Origin: Canna indica
Taxonomy: Eukaryota; Streptophyta; Magnoliopsida; Zingiberales; Cannaceae
Assembly (NCBI GenBank): GCA_034359265.1
Contig: CP136896.1
Span: 21,669,501-21,733,500, forward strand
Reading direction: 5' to 3'
Length of the DNA stretch: 64,000 bases
Shown here piece by piece: positions 35,222-46,330 of the stretch; within the stretch, counting starts at the first letter, position 1, and each line of letters starts with the position of its first letter. The notes under the pieces were generated by a model, which ran no database searches, was not told where the DNA came from, and was given only the letters and a program-made list of their open reading frames with translations. The position numbers were made by a program, and so were the translations under genes.

Positions 35222-35335
35222 TGAAGAGGAGCTTATTCTCGTTTATCCTACGACCGCCGCTTTCGGTGGTGTTGCTGGCGCCCTCCTCCCACTTGTCTGA
35301 AACGATCACCTTCCCTAGCTTCTTTTCGTCTGCAG
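35222..35335 (-). pseudogene. Unrecognised exon-like piece in the CACTA element
   Basis: The minus-strand frame contains LGKVIVSDKWEEGASNTTE and GGRRINENKLLFKKDR and stops at a GTTAGT donor-like site. It is in a GC-richer stretch next to the fucose-synthase piece. I do not recognise the source gene. Confidence 0.4.
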
Positions 35336-35499
35336 AAAGAAGAGGAGAAAGGAATCGAGCGGAAGATACAACGTTGTTAGCAGGTTGAGAGAAAGATGGA
35401 TGCTTTTGCAGTTGGCGGGATAGAACAAGGAGAAAGGGGAAGAGAGCATACACTTCTGGCACGCCCGTGGAGGTGGAGGGGGAGAGGAGAGCCGCTCGC

Positions 35500-35800
35500 C
35501 GATTTCAACTTGGCAACGGCGTACCACTCGTTGGTGGGCACGAGTGGACTGGAGAGAAAGGCGGACTCGGGGATGGGCTGAGGCACGTGTTTGGGGTAGA
35601 TGCAGGACGAACCTAGGAAGAATAGTTTGCGGAGGGAGCTGACGGGCGCAGCGGAGAGCGACGTCGATGATGTTGGTCTGGATTTGGAGGTTGACAGCGA
35701 TGAAATCTACCTTGGCGGCGGCGAACGATGATGTAGCGGGGGCGCTCAGCGGTGAAGAAAGCCTCGACGTCGGCCTGGCGGGTGAGGTCGAGCTACGCGT
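35500..35800 (-). pseudogene. Captured fragment of a GDP-L-fucose synthase gene (GER-like)
   Basis: On the minus strand, in changing frames, I read LDLTRQADVEAFF (about 35792), then [20 protein letters not shown] (about 35700-35647), then [16 protein letters not shown] (about 35634) and [20 protein letters not shown] ending YAVAK (about 35583-35506). These are consecutive signature segments of plant GDP-4-keto-6-deoxymannose 3,5-epimerase-4-reductase. They include the catalytic-type Ser of GSSCIYP and the YxxxK motif as YAVAK. A segment of about 15-20 residues before DFIAVN is missing, and the sequence after YAVAK turns into unrelated codons. The cellular enzyme makes GDP-L-fucose. This is a broken copy carried by the transposon. 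Confidence 0.8.
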
Positions 35801-36006
35801 GGGTGCGGCGCCCTTCTCTTTAAATATACGTTATAGAAAGAGCTTTAGGGTTTTAGGAGGCGGGACGCGCGTGGTGAAATGTCGAGGGAGGGAATTATAT
35901 CGTGCGATATTTTCCCTTGCCGCTTTAATTTTAGCCTATTTAATATAGCGTTTAGGCATAACGCTGTAGTAAAATACTATAGAAAGCCCTAAATGTAGTA
36001 GTGTAG

Positions 36007-36980
36007 ATATTACTAGTAGTAAAATACTTATGCATTTATATCCCGAATTGGAAACAGACTTTAATAAGACCACAAAGGTCAGCATGCACAAGCTGTAGCT
36101 TTTGGTGGCTTTTAAAGACTGACCTATTGAAGAGGACAATCTTCTTTGCTTGCCTAAAGCACATGATTCAAAAACTTCTGTTTTTGATTTCTGATCAAAA
36201 CTGGAAACACCTTCAACCATCTGTTTGGCAGCCATCTCAATCAAGTTTTGAAAGTTCAAGCCCAAATGTCCTTGCCAAAGCACCAATTAATTATTTTTTT
36301 CGGGGCCTTTAAAGCAACAGATTAATCCTTTAATTTGAACAGGTTATTACTAGCCATAGATACTGTGAATTAATTATTTTTTCATTGTTCAGAAAACACT
36401 TTGCATGAATTTTTTCATTTTTCATCTCTCATAAGTTGGCCTACACTTAATAGGTTTGACTAAAGCTCAGCAACAAGTACATTCTTCAATATATGATCAT
36501 TGCAAAGGACAACTTGACGTCTACTAAGCCTCCACACCTTCTAATTGTTCCATCTCCTAGCTTAACATTTGTAACACATTACCTGCCAAGCTTGACAAAT
36601 AGCTCTTCACAGGAGATCATATGATTGTTACACTCGGGTCCACATACCAGCCCTGAGATGCATAATCATCGAGTTTTGCAAGGAGTAGAACTGTTTCTTC
36701 GTTTTCCTCGTTGTCTTGTTCAACAAAATTAGCTTATTTTTCTTGTTCATTCTTTTGTTTTAGCGGGCAAAACTTTTCTCTTTGTTCATATCTTTACGGT
36801 AGTAACATTGAATCTCCTTACCATCCTTCCTTTTGCTATTATCATTTTGAGTTGGTTGTTTCGCTTCAGAATTTTGATTTGCTTCAAAATTGGCAAAAAA
36901 ATGTTTATTTGCTTCGTTGGCAGTAATGTAAGCAAACATACTATATATAATGTGAATATTAATATTCTAAATATCAATAT
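36007..36980 (-). pseudogene. Decayed copia gag-pol fragment
   Basis: On the minus strand, from 36977 downwards, I see a lysine-rich gag end and a protease-like segment (DSGC-NHM type, about 36650-36590, frameshifted). A pre-integrase domain follows at 36286-36050, with LWQGHLGLNFQNLI, AAKQMVEGV and CALGKQRRL. Stops and shifts are frequent. It is cut on the left at the CACTA and LINE insertion point. It differs from the gag-only copia family in this window. Confidence 0.7.
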
Positions 36981-38091
36981 AGTTGAATGGTATTAGAATT
37001 TATATAAAGCAAAATAAGGATTCTTATACACTAGTATTAGCTTTTTGTAATCATTAATGTAATCACTATTATTCTGTTTCTGCTCATATTATTGATTTGA
37101 TGGTTTTCCTTGTATTTTAGGTGTATATTTTGGTCATTCATTTATTTTTGCTATAATATAAGGCCAAAGTTTTGATAATAAGGTCTAATGACTCTTAGGC
37201 ATCACTGTGCTTTCGTGTTACTTTGCTAGTCTCTCTACTAGACGACATATGATCTTAATCTTAATTCTTAAAGTTAGTTAAATGGATAAGGCATACATCA
37301 TAGTATTACTATTTTGTTACTAATAAGTGATTACAAGTTAACAAGATATAGCACATGCAAGATTGTGCGTGTCAATTCAAGCAGTGGTGAGCTATGCAAA
37401 TAAGTGAATCCCTTAATGGTTAAATATACGACTCAGATTGATCATTATTAATATTTGAATATCCGAACTTGCTAGTTTAGATCATTTTCAGGTTACAAGT
37501 ATAATTGCAATTTTAATTTACGACCAACCAGATATCTGCAAATAAAAATTATAATTTTACTTGCGGGCAACTAAACGATATAGACTACAAATTTTATTTG
37601 CAGGTATTTACTTTTGCATGCAATTTTTTTTATAATATTTATACTTATCGACAATCAAACGCCTCATTAATTAATTAATTTATCTTAGAGCTTCACTCAC
37701 TCATTTATTTTCTAAAAAATAAAATAAAATTGAAGATAAGATAAAATTCTAAATGAATTAAAAGCAAAGCATGAAGACACACGACTACCTAACTCCACTA
37801 ACTCTGTTTATTATCATTTGCACGAACGAAATTGGCATTTGCCTCGAGATCGACCAATTAATATGTTTCATGTGATTTTTCTTCTTCGTATATTTGTGAT
37901 GCGCATTTCCCATGTCTTTTTCTAATTTAGGTGATGATGTCAAAAAGTGATTTGATTTTGAGACAAATTGAACATGCAGGTACTCATCTTTTAAAGGAAA
38001 ACAAAATGAAGTTAAATGGCACAAGTCAACGGCGTGATGCACGTTATATTAATTTTGTTTTCGTGTTTCTAAAAATAATTTTAGGCTAGAT
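36981..38091. other. AT-rich intergenic stretch
   Basis: No convincing gene is present. A minus-strand open frame of 85 codons at 38042-37785 has no recognisable motif. TTAATTAATTAATT occurs near 37665. Confidence 0.5.
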
Positions 38092-38094
38092 TAA

Positions 38095-38510
38095 CATTAT
38101 GTTTGAATAACTTTGAGTAAGAAATTTGGAGGAAAAGAGGTTTGAAAGAGTTTGAAGGATTTTGGAGGTGGAGGGGTTTGGAGATTTTTGAAAGGGTTTT
38201 AAAAATCTTATTTGGTTAAACTTCATAAAGGGTTTGGAGGAATTTGATAGACCGTTATGCCATCGTTTATAATAATATATATTTTTGTTCTATGGATACT
38301 TTTGTAATTTAATTATTTTTAATTCATTAATTCTTTAAACCCCTCCAAAACCCCCCATTTTGGAGGGTTTTGAAAATGAGTTCTAGGAGGGGTTTGAAAC
38401 CCCTCCAAACCCCTTAAAAAAGTTATCCAAATAGGGTGTTTTAAATACCTCCAAAACCCCCCCTCCAAACCCCTCCGAAACCTTTCGAAACCCTCAATCC
38501 AAACATAGTG
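38095..38510. mobile_element. MITE of 416 bp with G/C-rich internal hairpins
   Basis: The ends are CATTATGTTTGAAT (38095-38108) and the reverse complement of CACTATGTTTGGAT (38497-38510), a 14-bp inverted repeat with two mismatches. TAA flanks both sides (38092-38094 and 38511-38513). A TAA duplication suits PIF/Harbinger, while the CACTA start of one end suits CACTA, so the superfamily is open. The interior has many GGAGGGGTTTGGAGG-type runs and their complements, enough to fold extensively. Confidence 0.75.
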
Positions 38511-38589
38511 TAATAGTAAAACTTATTAATGATTAGAAGATGATTTTTTTTTCTTAAAACTTATTTTTTTGCAAAAAATAAAATATTAT

Positions 38590-41500
38590 TTATTTAATTC
38601 GGGTGGATCCAGAACCAAAAATATCATAGTACAAAATTGCTTCCAGATCAAGAGGCCGGATGGAGGACCAAACATAACGGTCCCGAGAAGTACAAGCATG
38701 CTTTGCTACCCAATAGGGAGCTTCTTTTGCTTCTCTAAAACAAAACGAGAAGCATATATTACACATAGTTCTAAGAAAGTTAATATCATCCATGATAGCC
38801 GAAATGGTCCATTGGTGAAAGCCAATATACGGGTATTAGATTTCCCTCAGGTAAAAACTTACCTTTGTAGTCATTGGTGAAAGCCAATATACAGGTCACT
38901 AGGGTCGCAGGGGTAGGCTGCCTGCCTAGCCACATGTAGCAATTTATTTCTAGCAAACCAAATAAACCAACATGAGTTAGTAATTAGAATCAACCTAAAC
39001 ATCTCAACTCCACTGAGGGAGGAGGAATAAGTTAACCAATAACCAGAACTCCAATTTGCCCGAGTAGAAAAATCAAACTCAGTTAAATGGCCCAGTTTAT
39101 CCCAAATACTAAAGAAAAAATAACGTTAAAAAAAAAGGTGTTGAATGGATTCAGATTGATTATGGCACATTGGGCAAGTATCAAAATTCAAAAAATTTAA
39201 ATATAAAAGTCGAGCTCTAGTAGGAAGTCGTTGGTAAATAAGTTTCCAACAAAATAATTTTACTTTAGGTGCAGTGTGCATTTTCCAAATAGTTTTCCAA
39301 GGAGAAAAATTTTGAAAAATAATAAGGTCTGATTCAAGGTTTTTAAGGAATAAATATGCTGACTTAGCGATAACTCTACCCCCGGAATCCTTATACCATA
39401 TTGTTTTATCATCATTGGGTATCCAATGCACCTCGATTCTCGATATGATCTCCCCCAGCACAGGACCAAACAAATTAGTTGACCAAGATTGTTGAATCAT
39501 AAGAGAGCTTATATTAGCATCATCTCTGAGCAGTTCAATATTCAAAAAAGTTGACTTTAAGTAAAATGGCAAATCAGTAGCCCAAGCATCAAATAGAATA
39601 GAAGAATTGCAACCAAATTTTATCAATTTAGTAAAGTCAGGTAAAAATAGATTAAAAGCCTTCCTAAATAATTTCCAACTCCAGAAGTAATTTTTTTCCG
39701 ATTTAAAGAAAGACACAATCAAATTTTTATATTTAGCAGAAACTATATTAACCCATAATGAAGGATTGTCATTTAAATAGCTAAGAATTCTGTTGGCCTG
39801 AAGGGAAAGGGCTTTACAGGATAGATCATGAATACCTAGATCCCTATCAAATTTAGGATTAGTGACCTTATCCCAACTTATTAGGTGCAGCCCATGCCCA
39901 GAAGTACCATTTGACCAAAGCAAAATCTTTAGTTAACTGTTTCATTTTGTTAATGAAATTAGATGAACACCATGAAACAGCTAAGGAATGCATAGAAATT
40001 GAATTAATTACTGAATTGATTAAAACAACATGCCCAGCCTGAGATAGATATGAGTTTTGCCAAGACCCAAGTCTGGCTTTCACTCAATCCAGGATTAGAT
40101 CTTGAGCCATATCTGATGCTCTAATTGGTGCAACAATGGCGCCTAAGTATTTAAATGAAAAATTATTCTTACGCATTCCTAAATAGTTACATACATTTGA
40201 AATGCATCTCCTAGAGGTTGCTTTTGGAAAAAATATCTCAGACTTAGATAAATTCACTGACTGACCCGAAAAACATTCATATTTTCAAAAATAGTTTTAA
40301 CAACACATAAACTCCTTTTATTAGCCTTAAAGGCCAATAAGATATCATCTGCAAACATTAAGTGGGAGAGTGATGGCCCATTTCTAAATTTAAATGGAGT
40401 AATTTGATTGCAATCAACAACGACATTTATCAAATTTGTCAGAATTTGAGCATTAAGAACATAAAGATAAGGAGAAAATGAGTCCCCTTGACAAATACCT
40501 CTAAAAGATTTAAAGGCTTCAAAAATATCAGCATTAATAAGGCATGCAAATGTAGTAGAAGATAAGCAAACATTTATCCAATTTAAAAACTTTTCAGGAA
40601 ATTTGTATGCTTCTAAAACTTTTAAAATAGCTCCAGATCTATCTTGACTATGATATAAGGGACTTTTGCTTTAGATTTAAACAAGGAATGAGCGATCTCC
40701 TGAGCAATCAAAATATTATCATGGATACTTCTGCCTTTAATAAAGGCAGTTTGCTCAAGACTCACCAATTCAGGCACTAAGTGTTTAATCCTATTAGATA
40801 AGACTTTAGCCAAGATACGATATGATAGATTACAAAGAGCAATCGGGCGAAAATCCTTCACATACTTTGGATTGGTGCATTTAGGGATAAAGCATAGCAT
40901 TGTTTTATTCCAATCCAAAGGCATAAAAGCAGTACCATGAAAATGATGCAAGCATTTCATAAAGGAATTAAAAATTATATGCCAATATGTCTTGTAGAAT
41001 TTCGCTGTAAATCCGTCAAAACCCAGACTTTTCCCATTCGGTATACATTTAACAACATTAAAAACCTCAGCATATGAAAAGGGACAAATAATCGAACTAG
41101 CAACCGAGTCTGAAATGTTTTTAATTTGCAAATTTTCTCAGATATCAGAAAAAGGAACATTAGAAGCCGACCATAAATTGCGATAAGCCTCAGAAAATGC
41201 AATGTTAATACTAGAAATATCAGTTAAAACTGAGCCATTAGCAGTAGTTAAAGCTGAAATTTTATTTGTTCTATGACGGATTGTGGTAATGCGATGAAAG
41301 TATGCTGAATTATAATCATCATCCTCAATCCATTTAATTTTGGCTTTTGACCACCATTTTAGATTGATTTGTCTTCGGATAGCATTAGCCTTATTATACA
41401 ATCCCCAAAGGGCCAGTTCATGTTGAGAATCCAAACCAACAGAAGCATCTAACATTTCTAAAGACTCAATTTCAAACAATGTAGAGTTCAGATTATTCTT

Positions 41501-42397
41501 AAGATTGCCTAGACAGATCTTATTCCAAAGAGATAAAGCATGACAAGAAAACCTCAGACCCATTTCAAAAAAACAGTGAGGGGAAAGGGACTGAGATGGC
41601 TGGTCCCAACCCTTCTGAATGACATCTCTAGTTCCGGGATATTCAACCCAAAAGTTTTGGAACCTAAATAATTTGTTGCGATTAGAAGATTGCGCAATTT
41701 TAATGAGGAGAGGAGCATGATCTGAAGATCCACGGGGTAAATGAACAATCGAAGCAGAATCATAAAAGTGAAGCCAAGCCGCGTTACAAAAAACACGATC
41801 TAGTCTTATAAGAATTCGTTGAGATCCCGATCGATTATTACACCAAGTATATGGAACTCCAGAAAATCTAAGGTCCACAAGACCATTGTTATAAACAAAT
41901 TCGCGAAAATCTACTACTGATTTTTGAGAACACCAAAAAGGTAGCACTCCTTTTTTATCCGACTCGTTAAGAATAGCATTAAAATCACCCCCAATGAGCC
42001 ACGGGAAAGTCGAGAGATCAAAATTTTTAAAAGAATTCCAAAAAACACTTCGAACAGAAGGGGTCGTACTCGCATAAATATTTGAAAATAGAAATGGAGG
42101 GTAATCTCTAGAGCTAATTACTGCAAATATACACTGGGATTGGAGAGATAATACCTTGACAATGAGTATGGTGGAGTTCCATGCAATCAATAAACCACCT
42201 GAAGCCCCAGCCGCTGGCTGGGCCATTCCCGACCAATTTCGACCAATAGACTTAACAAATTTGTTAGGCACATTTGAATCAAAGTGCATTTCTTGTAAAG
42301 CAACAAAATTAATCAAAAACTTATGAATCATAATCCTTACCTCATCTCTTACCTTGCGGCACCAAGCACCACAAGTGTTCCAACAGAGGCCGTTCAT
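38590..42397 (-). pseudogene. L1 ORF2: endonuclease and reverse transcriptase, lightly decayed
   Basis: The start codon at 42397 opens 419 codons of endonuclease (NIYAS, GGDFNAIL, YTWCNN, RLDR, SDHAPL; the usual WNCRG is altered to WNTCGA). A single in-frame stop at 41138-41140 ends it, and the same frame continues as reverse transcriptase (FTAKFYK, LCFIPK, DFRPIALCN, EQTAFIKGRSIHDNI) to about 40640, where the frame shifts. The FADD active site is at 40344-40355. A later piece (39923-39126) ends in a zf-RVT-like motif (FDTCPMCHNQSESIQHL). The last part (38793-38590) keeps an RNase H tail (FREAKEAPYWVAKHA). It would nick target DNA and prime copying of its own RNA. Confidence 0.9.
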
Positions 42398-44259
42398 GAG
42401 GAAATATTATTTGAGGGCGACTCAGACATGGCTAAGTCCTCTGAAACAGAAGCCGGAGCCACTAGACCATTTTCTGCAGCAGGCTCAGCCATAGCAGCAT
42501 CATTAAGAGGAGTAGGATTTATGTTTAACAATAAGTCTGATCCACGAGCCCTTTTGGATCGCGAAAGCTCAGGAGGAGGGCAAGATATAGTGGGGGTTTT
42601 AGGCGGCCAATCCCCTTTTTTGGTATTTCTAGGGTTTGGCTTCGCCAAAGAGGGAGTGGAGTACCCAGGTTTAGCAGTAGCAAAAATAAATGATAGGTCA
42701 GAAACCATTTGTTCCATTGATCGAATTGGGGGAGGGGAACTGATCGGGTGAGAAGAGGAGGAAGCGCGAGATGGGGTCGTTGGCATTGAGGAAGAAGGGT
42801 TTTTATCGGCTACAGGGATGGAAAGAGTATCAGTATTGTCTGCATTAGGCTTAGGCATCCATATATGAGTCCTGGAATTGTCACCATACGATGGGCCACG
42901 TGGAATTAATCCAGCAGCTAGGCCTTTGAATTTAACTGTGGCGTTACGGTTGGTGTCACTCGAGAGATCACGGGAGACGGCGTGAGATCCGGATAAATAA
43001 ATGTTGGAATTATTACCCGAATCTCTTGTGTCAGTGAGAGAAGATGGAAGACTTGAATCGCTATTATGAATATTGATACGGGAACGATTCGCAATTAAGG
43101 CCAAATCCGGATTCGGGGCGGGAAGAGCGACATCTTTCCCTCCGTCACTCGAGGCTCCAGCCACGTGAGAATCACGTGAATGATGACGGCCACGATCACA
43201 CGCCAAACCAGGCCGCGACACAGATCGTGAACGACCTGTTCGATGGCGGTTGCGTCGACCATGGCCAACCAGCATCCACGGCCCGTAGGCTGGCTCCGAG
43301 AGAACCTTCGGCGTCACAGAATTCAAACTAGAATCGGAACCACTCATGGGTTTAGAAATAGAATTAGATAGTTTTCCGGAAATCACAGGGGATTTAGAAG
43401 CAGAAAGATTCAAAGATCTACAGTCCACCTCTCGGTGGCCAATGAGTCCACACGAAAAACATACTTGCGGCCGGTTTTCATAAGAACTTGGTTGAAAAAA
43501 ATCGTGATTGGGTTCACCAATCCACAGACCTTGTTTCAAAGGTTTAGATAAATCCAATTCGACGCAAACACGAACATATCGACCGCGATTGAATTCAAAA
43601 GAGAGATGATCAATGCTTAATATCTTGCCTAAAGAACAGGCTAAAAGAGAGACTGAATCAGTGTTCCACAGTTCAAGAGGTAAACTGACAAAACGGATCC
43701 ATACCGACGCCGATGAAAAACCCTCACACCATGGTCGAAATAGGGGTCGCCATGGGATCAACCGAAGAGAATGTCCTCGAAGGGAATATGGTCCCCCGGT
43801 AAGGACCGAAGTTGAAGACAAACTATTTTGAAATCGAAAAACAAAGTATTCATCTTCCAGATCTAAAGTAGAGACAAATCCACGATCGGAAAAAACCCGA
43901 GAAGCCCATGAATTTACAACCGAAACCGGCGGATTATGTCCAAAAAATTTGCCAATGAGGCTATTCTCCCAAAGAGAAGACCAAGTAGCAATCTGTTCCA
44001 AAGTAAAATGCATGAAATCGAAAGTCGAAGAGTGAATCTGACGAAGTCTAGGGTTAGAAGTTACCTTGTCGCGTGATACATCCTTACCTCGGAGCACCTG
44101 AACCCATGTAAGAGGAGTTTTACTCCCTTCAGGCCGAGGATCTGAGCCTACAGGAGGGCGGGGAGACGGAAATCGCTCTGCATTTGCAGTTGTTGCGAAC
44201 GAAGGGCGATTTTTTTCCGCTAGCAAACGAAGAAGCGTGAGGATGAGGTCCGCGGTCAA
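42394..44259 (-). CDS. L1 ORF1 protein, DUF4283 and CCHC, intact
   Basis: The 621-codon frame is complete. It has a Pro/Ser-rich leader and the motif WSSLWENSLIGKFFGHNPP (about 93-111). A DUF4283-like RNA-binding region follows, with LIPWRPLFRPWCE (167-179), LPLELWNTDS (193-202) and NRGRYVRVCVELDL (224-237). A zinc knuckle CFSCGLIGHREVDC (267-280) fits C-x2-C-x4-H-x4-C, and a long Ser/Asn/Pro-rich low-complexity tail completes it. In plant L1 elements this protein binds the element RNA. Its TGA stop overlaps the ATG of ORF2 as ATGA, unlike the spaced arrangement of the other L1 here. An intact ORF1 next to a broken ORF2 suggests a fairly recent but immobile copy. Confidence 0.9.
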   Translation of the reverse strand: MTADLILTLLRLLAEKNRPSFATTANAERFPSPRPPVGSDPRPEGSKTPLTWVQVLRGKDVSRDKVTSNPRLRQIHSSTFDFMHFTLEQIATWSSLWENSLIGKFFGHNPPVSVVNSWASRVFSDRGFVSTLDLEDEYFVFRFQNSLSSTSVLTGGPYSLRGHSLRLIPWRPLFRPWCEGFSSASVWIRFVSLPLELWNTDSVSLLACSLGKILSIDHLSFEFNRGRYVRVCVELDLSKPLKQGLWIGEPNHDFFQPSSYENRPQVCFSCGLIGHREVDCRSLNLSASKSPVISGKLSNSISKPMSGSDSSLNSVTPKVLSEPAYGPWMLVGHGRRNRHRTGRSRSVSRPGLACDRGRHHSRDSHVAGASSDGGKDVALPAPNPDLALIANRSRINIHNSDSSLPSSLTDTRDSGNNSNIYLSGSHAVSRDLSSDTNRNATVKFKGLAAGLIPRGPSYGDNSRTHIWMPKPNADNTDTLSIPVADKNPSSSMPTTPSRASSSSHPISSPPPIRSMEQMVSDLSFIFATAKPGYSTPSLAKPNPRNTKKGDWPPKTPTISCPPPELSRSKRARGSDLLLNINPTPLNDAAMAEPAAENGLVAPASVSEDLAMSESPSNNISS

Positions 44260-44640
44260 GAGGTCGCGAAGACCCCATAGCAGACTATCCGATTTTTGAA
44301 CTCTCTTTCAAGCCTTCCTATTTTTTTTCTTAAAACTTACCCATGCGTTATAACATAGTCATTACAAGGCGTATAAAGATGCGAAAATTATACACACAAG
44401 GTGCATCTTATAAGACATACAAAGATGTAGAAAAGTTTATAAAGCACTATAATTATACGTTATAAGCCCACTAAAGGTGTATAGCTCTCCCAATGATAAT
44501 TTTCTTCATTGGTGATTAGAAGATGAATTAATATCTCTATATCCAACAATTTAAGTAGAGAGCTAGAAGAAAATATTAATTCTCGAATATGAAAAAGGAG
44601 ACATGATAGAAAAAATCAATCATTAAAATGGGCTATATTT

Positions 44641-46330
44641 TGATAGGTCAACTCACCTCCAAGCTATGCAGCGGCTCGGGATGTTTTTGTGAGATTTCGA
44701 AGAATCTCTGCATTTGTCACACCTTTTGATGAATAAACTGCAATTTGTTTTCATGGTCGGCAAGAAGTATCCAGCCCGGAGGATCTTAGCTGCTATGGAT
44801 CTTCCTCCAATGTGATTGCTGCATATGTCGTCGTGTACTTCTACCATCACTGTCTATTTGAGGTCAGCTGATGCATTTGAGCAATGGCCGAGAATATCCT
44901 CTTTTGTAGAGTTGATCATTGAGAATGGTGTAGTAACTTATCGTCCTTCTGAATTCATTTGGGTTGGAGGTGTGCTCTCGTTCTCTCATCGTCTGAGGTA
45001 AATTATGTAAGGGGTCCTCCAGTCAGTGCTGTGTTTGACTACTTGGACTTTGGCCGAGGTGTCAACCAGTTCAATGCTCGATTGGTTGAGGACTTGTTGT
45101 ATGACCAATATGTTCGTTTGATGTTTCATGCTGTTGGTGATCTTAAATAACATGTCGATTCACGTATTTTCCTCCCGAGGTATGTGCTGGATCACATAGT
45201 TATCGAAGTTAGTTATTAAAGAACGTACTAGTGAGAGGTACCCTTCGAGGGAGGCCGGGATCCCTTGCTTGGCAGTTGTCGTTCACTTGTCCTATAACAA
45301 GCTGTGAGTCACTTTTCACGATCACAATCCAGCTTTTATGTCCTGGGCGAGCTTCAGCTCAACGATCAAGGCTTCGTATTCCGCCTGGTTATTATTGGAT
45401 TTGAATTGGAATTGGAGGGATTGCTCTAGGGATATTCTCCAGAATGATGTCGACTCCACTTCCTTTTTCGTTGGAGGCGTCATCTACGAACAACGTCCAA
45501 GTTTTGACCTGGTTATTAGTGTATTCATGGTCTGTGAATTCGATAATGAAGTCTGTTAGCGTTTGGGACCTGATGGTACCTCTGGGTGATGTTAAACCTT
45601 AAGAGCTCTATTAACCAAGATATCATCATTCCAGTGAGCTCGGACTTTGCCAGGACCTGCTTGATTGGGTGTTCGATGCATACCTAGATGTGGTGACTCT
45701 GAAAATACAATCTTAGTCTTTTGGTCGAGATAACCAGGGCGAAGGCAAGCTTCTCTAGCCTATGGTATCTAATTTTGGGTCTCTAGAGGACCTTGTTGAC
45801 AAGGAAGATCAGCTTTTGATCTTTTCCATGTTCCCAGACTAGCACCTTGCTGAGGGAATTTTTTGTGACCATAAGGTAGAGGAAGAGTGTCTCTCTCGGC
45901 TACGGCTTATCTAGGACTGGTGGGGTGGTGAGGAAATTTTTGAACTCTTCGAATGCTTCTTTGCATTTCTCGTCCCACTGGAAGTCCTGTTTCTTTATCA
46001 AGATCTTAGAGAAGGGTGCGACCCTGTCGGCCGACCTGGAGAGCAACCTTGACAAATCAGCCATCCTCTCTATGAGTTGTTGCACCTCTTTTTGCGTGGG
46101 CTCCGCATCGCTTGAATGACCCGATATTTTTCATGATTGGCTTCAATTTCTCGGTTCGTAAGCATGAAACTGAAGAACTTGCCACCATGGACTCCGAAGG
46201 CACACTTCTCCAAGTTCAGTCGCATGTTGTAGTTTTTAAGTTGGCTGAAGATCTCGATAAGATCACTGCAATGGTCCGGTGGTCAGTGTTTTAGCGACCA
46301 TGTTGTCTATGTGCATCTCCAAGTTTTGGC
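44641..46330 (-). pseudogene. Tat-like Ty3/gypsy pol, reverse transcriptase to integrase, decayed
   Basis: On the minus strand the order is a reverse transcriptase remnant (46330-46110), the thumb/connection piece at 46085-45900 (SRSADRVAPFSKIL, EKCKEAFEEFKNFL, PPVLDKP), RNase H remnants (about 45480-45250) and an integrase zinc-binding domain at 44850-44653. The last has the motifs HIGGRSIAAKILRAGYF and CDKC. It parallels the plus-strand Tat-like pol at 22531 and continues further, into integrase. Frames are broken throughout. Confidence 0.8.

Larger units (their letters stand above)
31737..36003. mobile_element. Non-autonomous CACTA transposon carrying captured host exons
   Basis: The left end reads CACTACTACAAAAG and the right end is its approximate reverse complement (ATGTAGTAGTG), flanked by the 3-bp duplication TAG (31734-31736) and TAG (36004-36006). 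Short motifs of the ATAGCATT and AACGCTAT type are repeated within the outer 250 bp at both ends, as expected for CACTA subterminal repeats. No transposase is present in its 4267 bp. The interior has several exon-like pieces on the minus strand with good splice sites, at least one from a recognisable cellular gene. Confidence 0.9.
38564..44320 (-). mobile_element. Second L1-type LINE, full length, minus strand
   Basis: TTTTTTTTCTTAAAACTTA occurs at 38545-38563 and 44321-44339, a 19-bp target-site duplication. The element has an A-tail at its 3' end, an intact ORF1 (42394-44259) and an ORF2 with few disruptions (38590-42397). At 5757 bp it is slightly shorter than the first L1. It belongs to the same plant L1 type but is clearly diverged from the copy at 25279. 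Confidence 0.92.
38530..44527 (-). mobile_element. Short A-tailed retroposon of about 194 bp, split by a LINE
   Basis: TGATTAGAAGATGA occurs at 38530-38543 and at 44514-44527. Between them, once the LINE (38564-44320) and its duplicated target are removed, lies about 194 bp (38544-38563 plus 44340-44513). It begins with a T-run, which is an A-tail on the minus strand. This is the structure of a small retroposon with a 14-bp target duplication. No tRNA-like promoter boxes were found, so it could be a SINE or a very short 5'-truncated LINE. Confidence 0.65.

Noticed and set aside
37785..38042. Possible small host gene at 37785-38042, minus strand
   Set aside because: No recognisable motif, AT-rich and no splice or promoter support.
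42323..42751. Open frame of 142 codons on the plus strand
   Set aside because: It overlaps the ORF1/ORF2 junction of the LINE in antisense and shows no motif of its own.
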